From Bacteroides sp. (GTDB lineage: Bacteria > Bacteroidota > Bacteroidia > Bacteroidales > Muribaculaceae): a stretch of 34,313 bases of DNA. Shown one piece after another: positions 33,915 through 34,313 of this stretch. Made by a program: the position numbers and the translations under genes. The DNA is taken from positions 28,647 to 62,959 of the forward strand of contig JAAVDN010000020.1 in the NCBI GenBank assembly GCA_014801785.1, read 5' to 3'. Within the stretch, counting starts at the first letter, position 1. Every line of letters starts with the position of its first letter. Below the pieces are notes generated by a model. It had not been told where the DNA came from. It made no database searches and was given only the letters and a program-made list of their open reading frames with translations.

Positions 33915-34313
33915 CTGCTGCATCCGTTTGAGGCGATGACGGAAGAAAAGATAGAGCATTGCGGCCGCCAGAAAAAGGGAGACGGAAAATGAATAGTATA
34001 TGCCGACGTTATGCATTCCCAAAGTGACCCCCATGAAATAGAGGAGCGGGAGTCCGACTACGCAATAGGCGACGATGGAGACTATCATCAGGGGGTTGAC
34101 CCAGGAAGTTCCGCGAAGGGCGTTGGCATAGGTCAGCTGTATGGCGTCTCCATACTGATAGAGAATCAGCGGGGGTATCAGGAGCGAAGCTGCGGCGATG
34201 ACTTCGGGGTCAGGCGTGAAGATATGGGCCAGGTCGTGGCCGCAGAAATAGAAGAGAAGACAGGCGAGGGTGGCCAGGATGAGATTGATGTGAAGCCCGG
34301 CGACCGTTATGCG
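33912..34313 (-). CDS. MATE-family efflux transporter (C-terminal part)
   Basis: The last 133 residues are visible; the 5' part lies beyond the right edge. The protein has several hydrophobic segments (LHINLILATLACLLFYFCG, LMIVSIVAYCVVGLPLLYFM, GIYYSFSVSLFLAAAMLYLF) and the family-like stretches AAASLLIPPLILYQYGDAIQ and YANALRGTSWVNPLMIVSIV, then ends in a basic tail RHRLKRMQQ. These match the C-terminal half of MATE cation/drug antiporters. The pattern 'lRG.g....P..i..i.yw..glPl' is the strongest evidence. Substrate unknown. Confidence 0.85.
   Translation of the reverse strand, partial: RITVAGLHINLILATLACLLFYFCGHDLAHIFTPDPEVIAAASLLIPPLILYQYGDAIQLTYANALRGTSWVNPLMIVSIVAYCVVGLPLLYFMGVTLGMHNVGIYYSFSVSLFLAAAMLYLFFRHRLKRMQQ

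Noticed and set aside
1-34313. CRISPR arrays, tRNA or rRNA genes
   Set aside because: No regularly spaced repeats, cloverleaf-like sequences or rRNA segments were noticed on either strand.

Overview
The window looks like a chromosomal segment of a Bacteroidales bacterium, most likely Muribaculaceae or a close relative (inference, no marker gene is present). The grounds are: the gene order parA, parB, DUF5683 protein, LysM lytic transglycosylase; SLBB export and TupA-like ATP-grasp proteins of Bacteroidetes type; weak or absent Shine-Dalgarno sequences; and several promoters with the Bacteroidetes -7 element TAnnTTTG. Every intact gene lies on the minus strand, so transcription runs from high to low coordinates. 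One decayed gene lies on the plus strand.

Layout in transcription order. (1) 34313-31264, housekeeping: the 3' end of a MATE transporter, then parA, parB, a DUF5683 envelope protein and a MltD-like lytic transglycosylase that ends at a strong 20-bp hairpin terminator. (2) 29335-23248, export and precursor block: a promoter, an outer-membrane SLBB/Wza-type export protein, an inter-gene hairpin, a Wzz-type chain-length regulator, an M23/LysM peptidase and UDP-glucose 6-dehydrogenase, closed by a terminator. (3) 23192-20684: an AAA ATPase followed by three small unknown genes, two of which need a one-base correction at an A-run. (4) 20683-20330: a noncoding spacer with a 28-bp perfect palindrome and one copy of a dispersed repeat. 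(5) 20329-12178, assembly block, AT-rich in its glycosyltransferase part: Wzx flippase, CapA-type protein, TupA-like ATP-grasp, DUF616 glycosyltransferase, EpsG/Wzy-type polymerase, two GT2 enzymes and a fucosyltransferase-like enzyme. (6) 12149-8187: a 1320-residue SAMD9-like STAND NTPase. (7) 8271-7774: a decayed plus-strand gene. (8) 7646-5569: a GT4 glycosyltransferase and a second TupA-like ATP-grasp. (9) 5540-3323: a Septu-like ATPase/HNH pair. (10) 3249-2122: a second GT4. (11) 1924-1: a second Septu-like ATPase/HNH pair that runs off the left edge.

Taken together this is a Wzx/Wzy-type capsule or exopolysaccharide locus in which sugar-assembly genes alternate with at least four gene modules that look like intracellular anti-phage defence. 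The glycan genes would alter or mask the surface receptors used by phage, and the ATPase/nuclease and NTPase genes would act after entry. No initiating phosphoglycosyltransferase and no UpxY/UpxZ-type regulator is visible, so those functions must lie outside the window or be absent. The best candidates for undescribed biology are the four-gene ATPase operon at 20.7-23.0 kb, the SAMD9-like protein, and the alternating capsule/defence arrangement itself.
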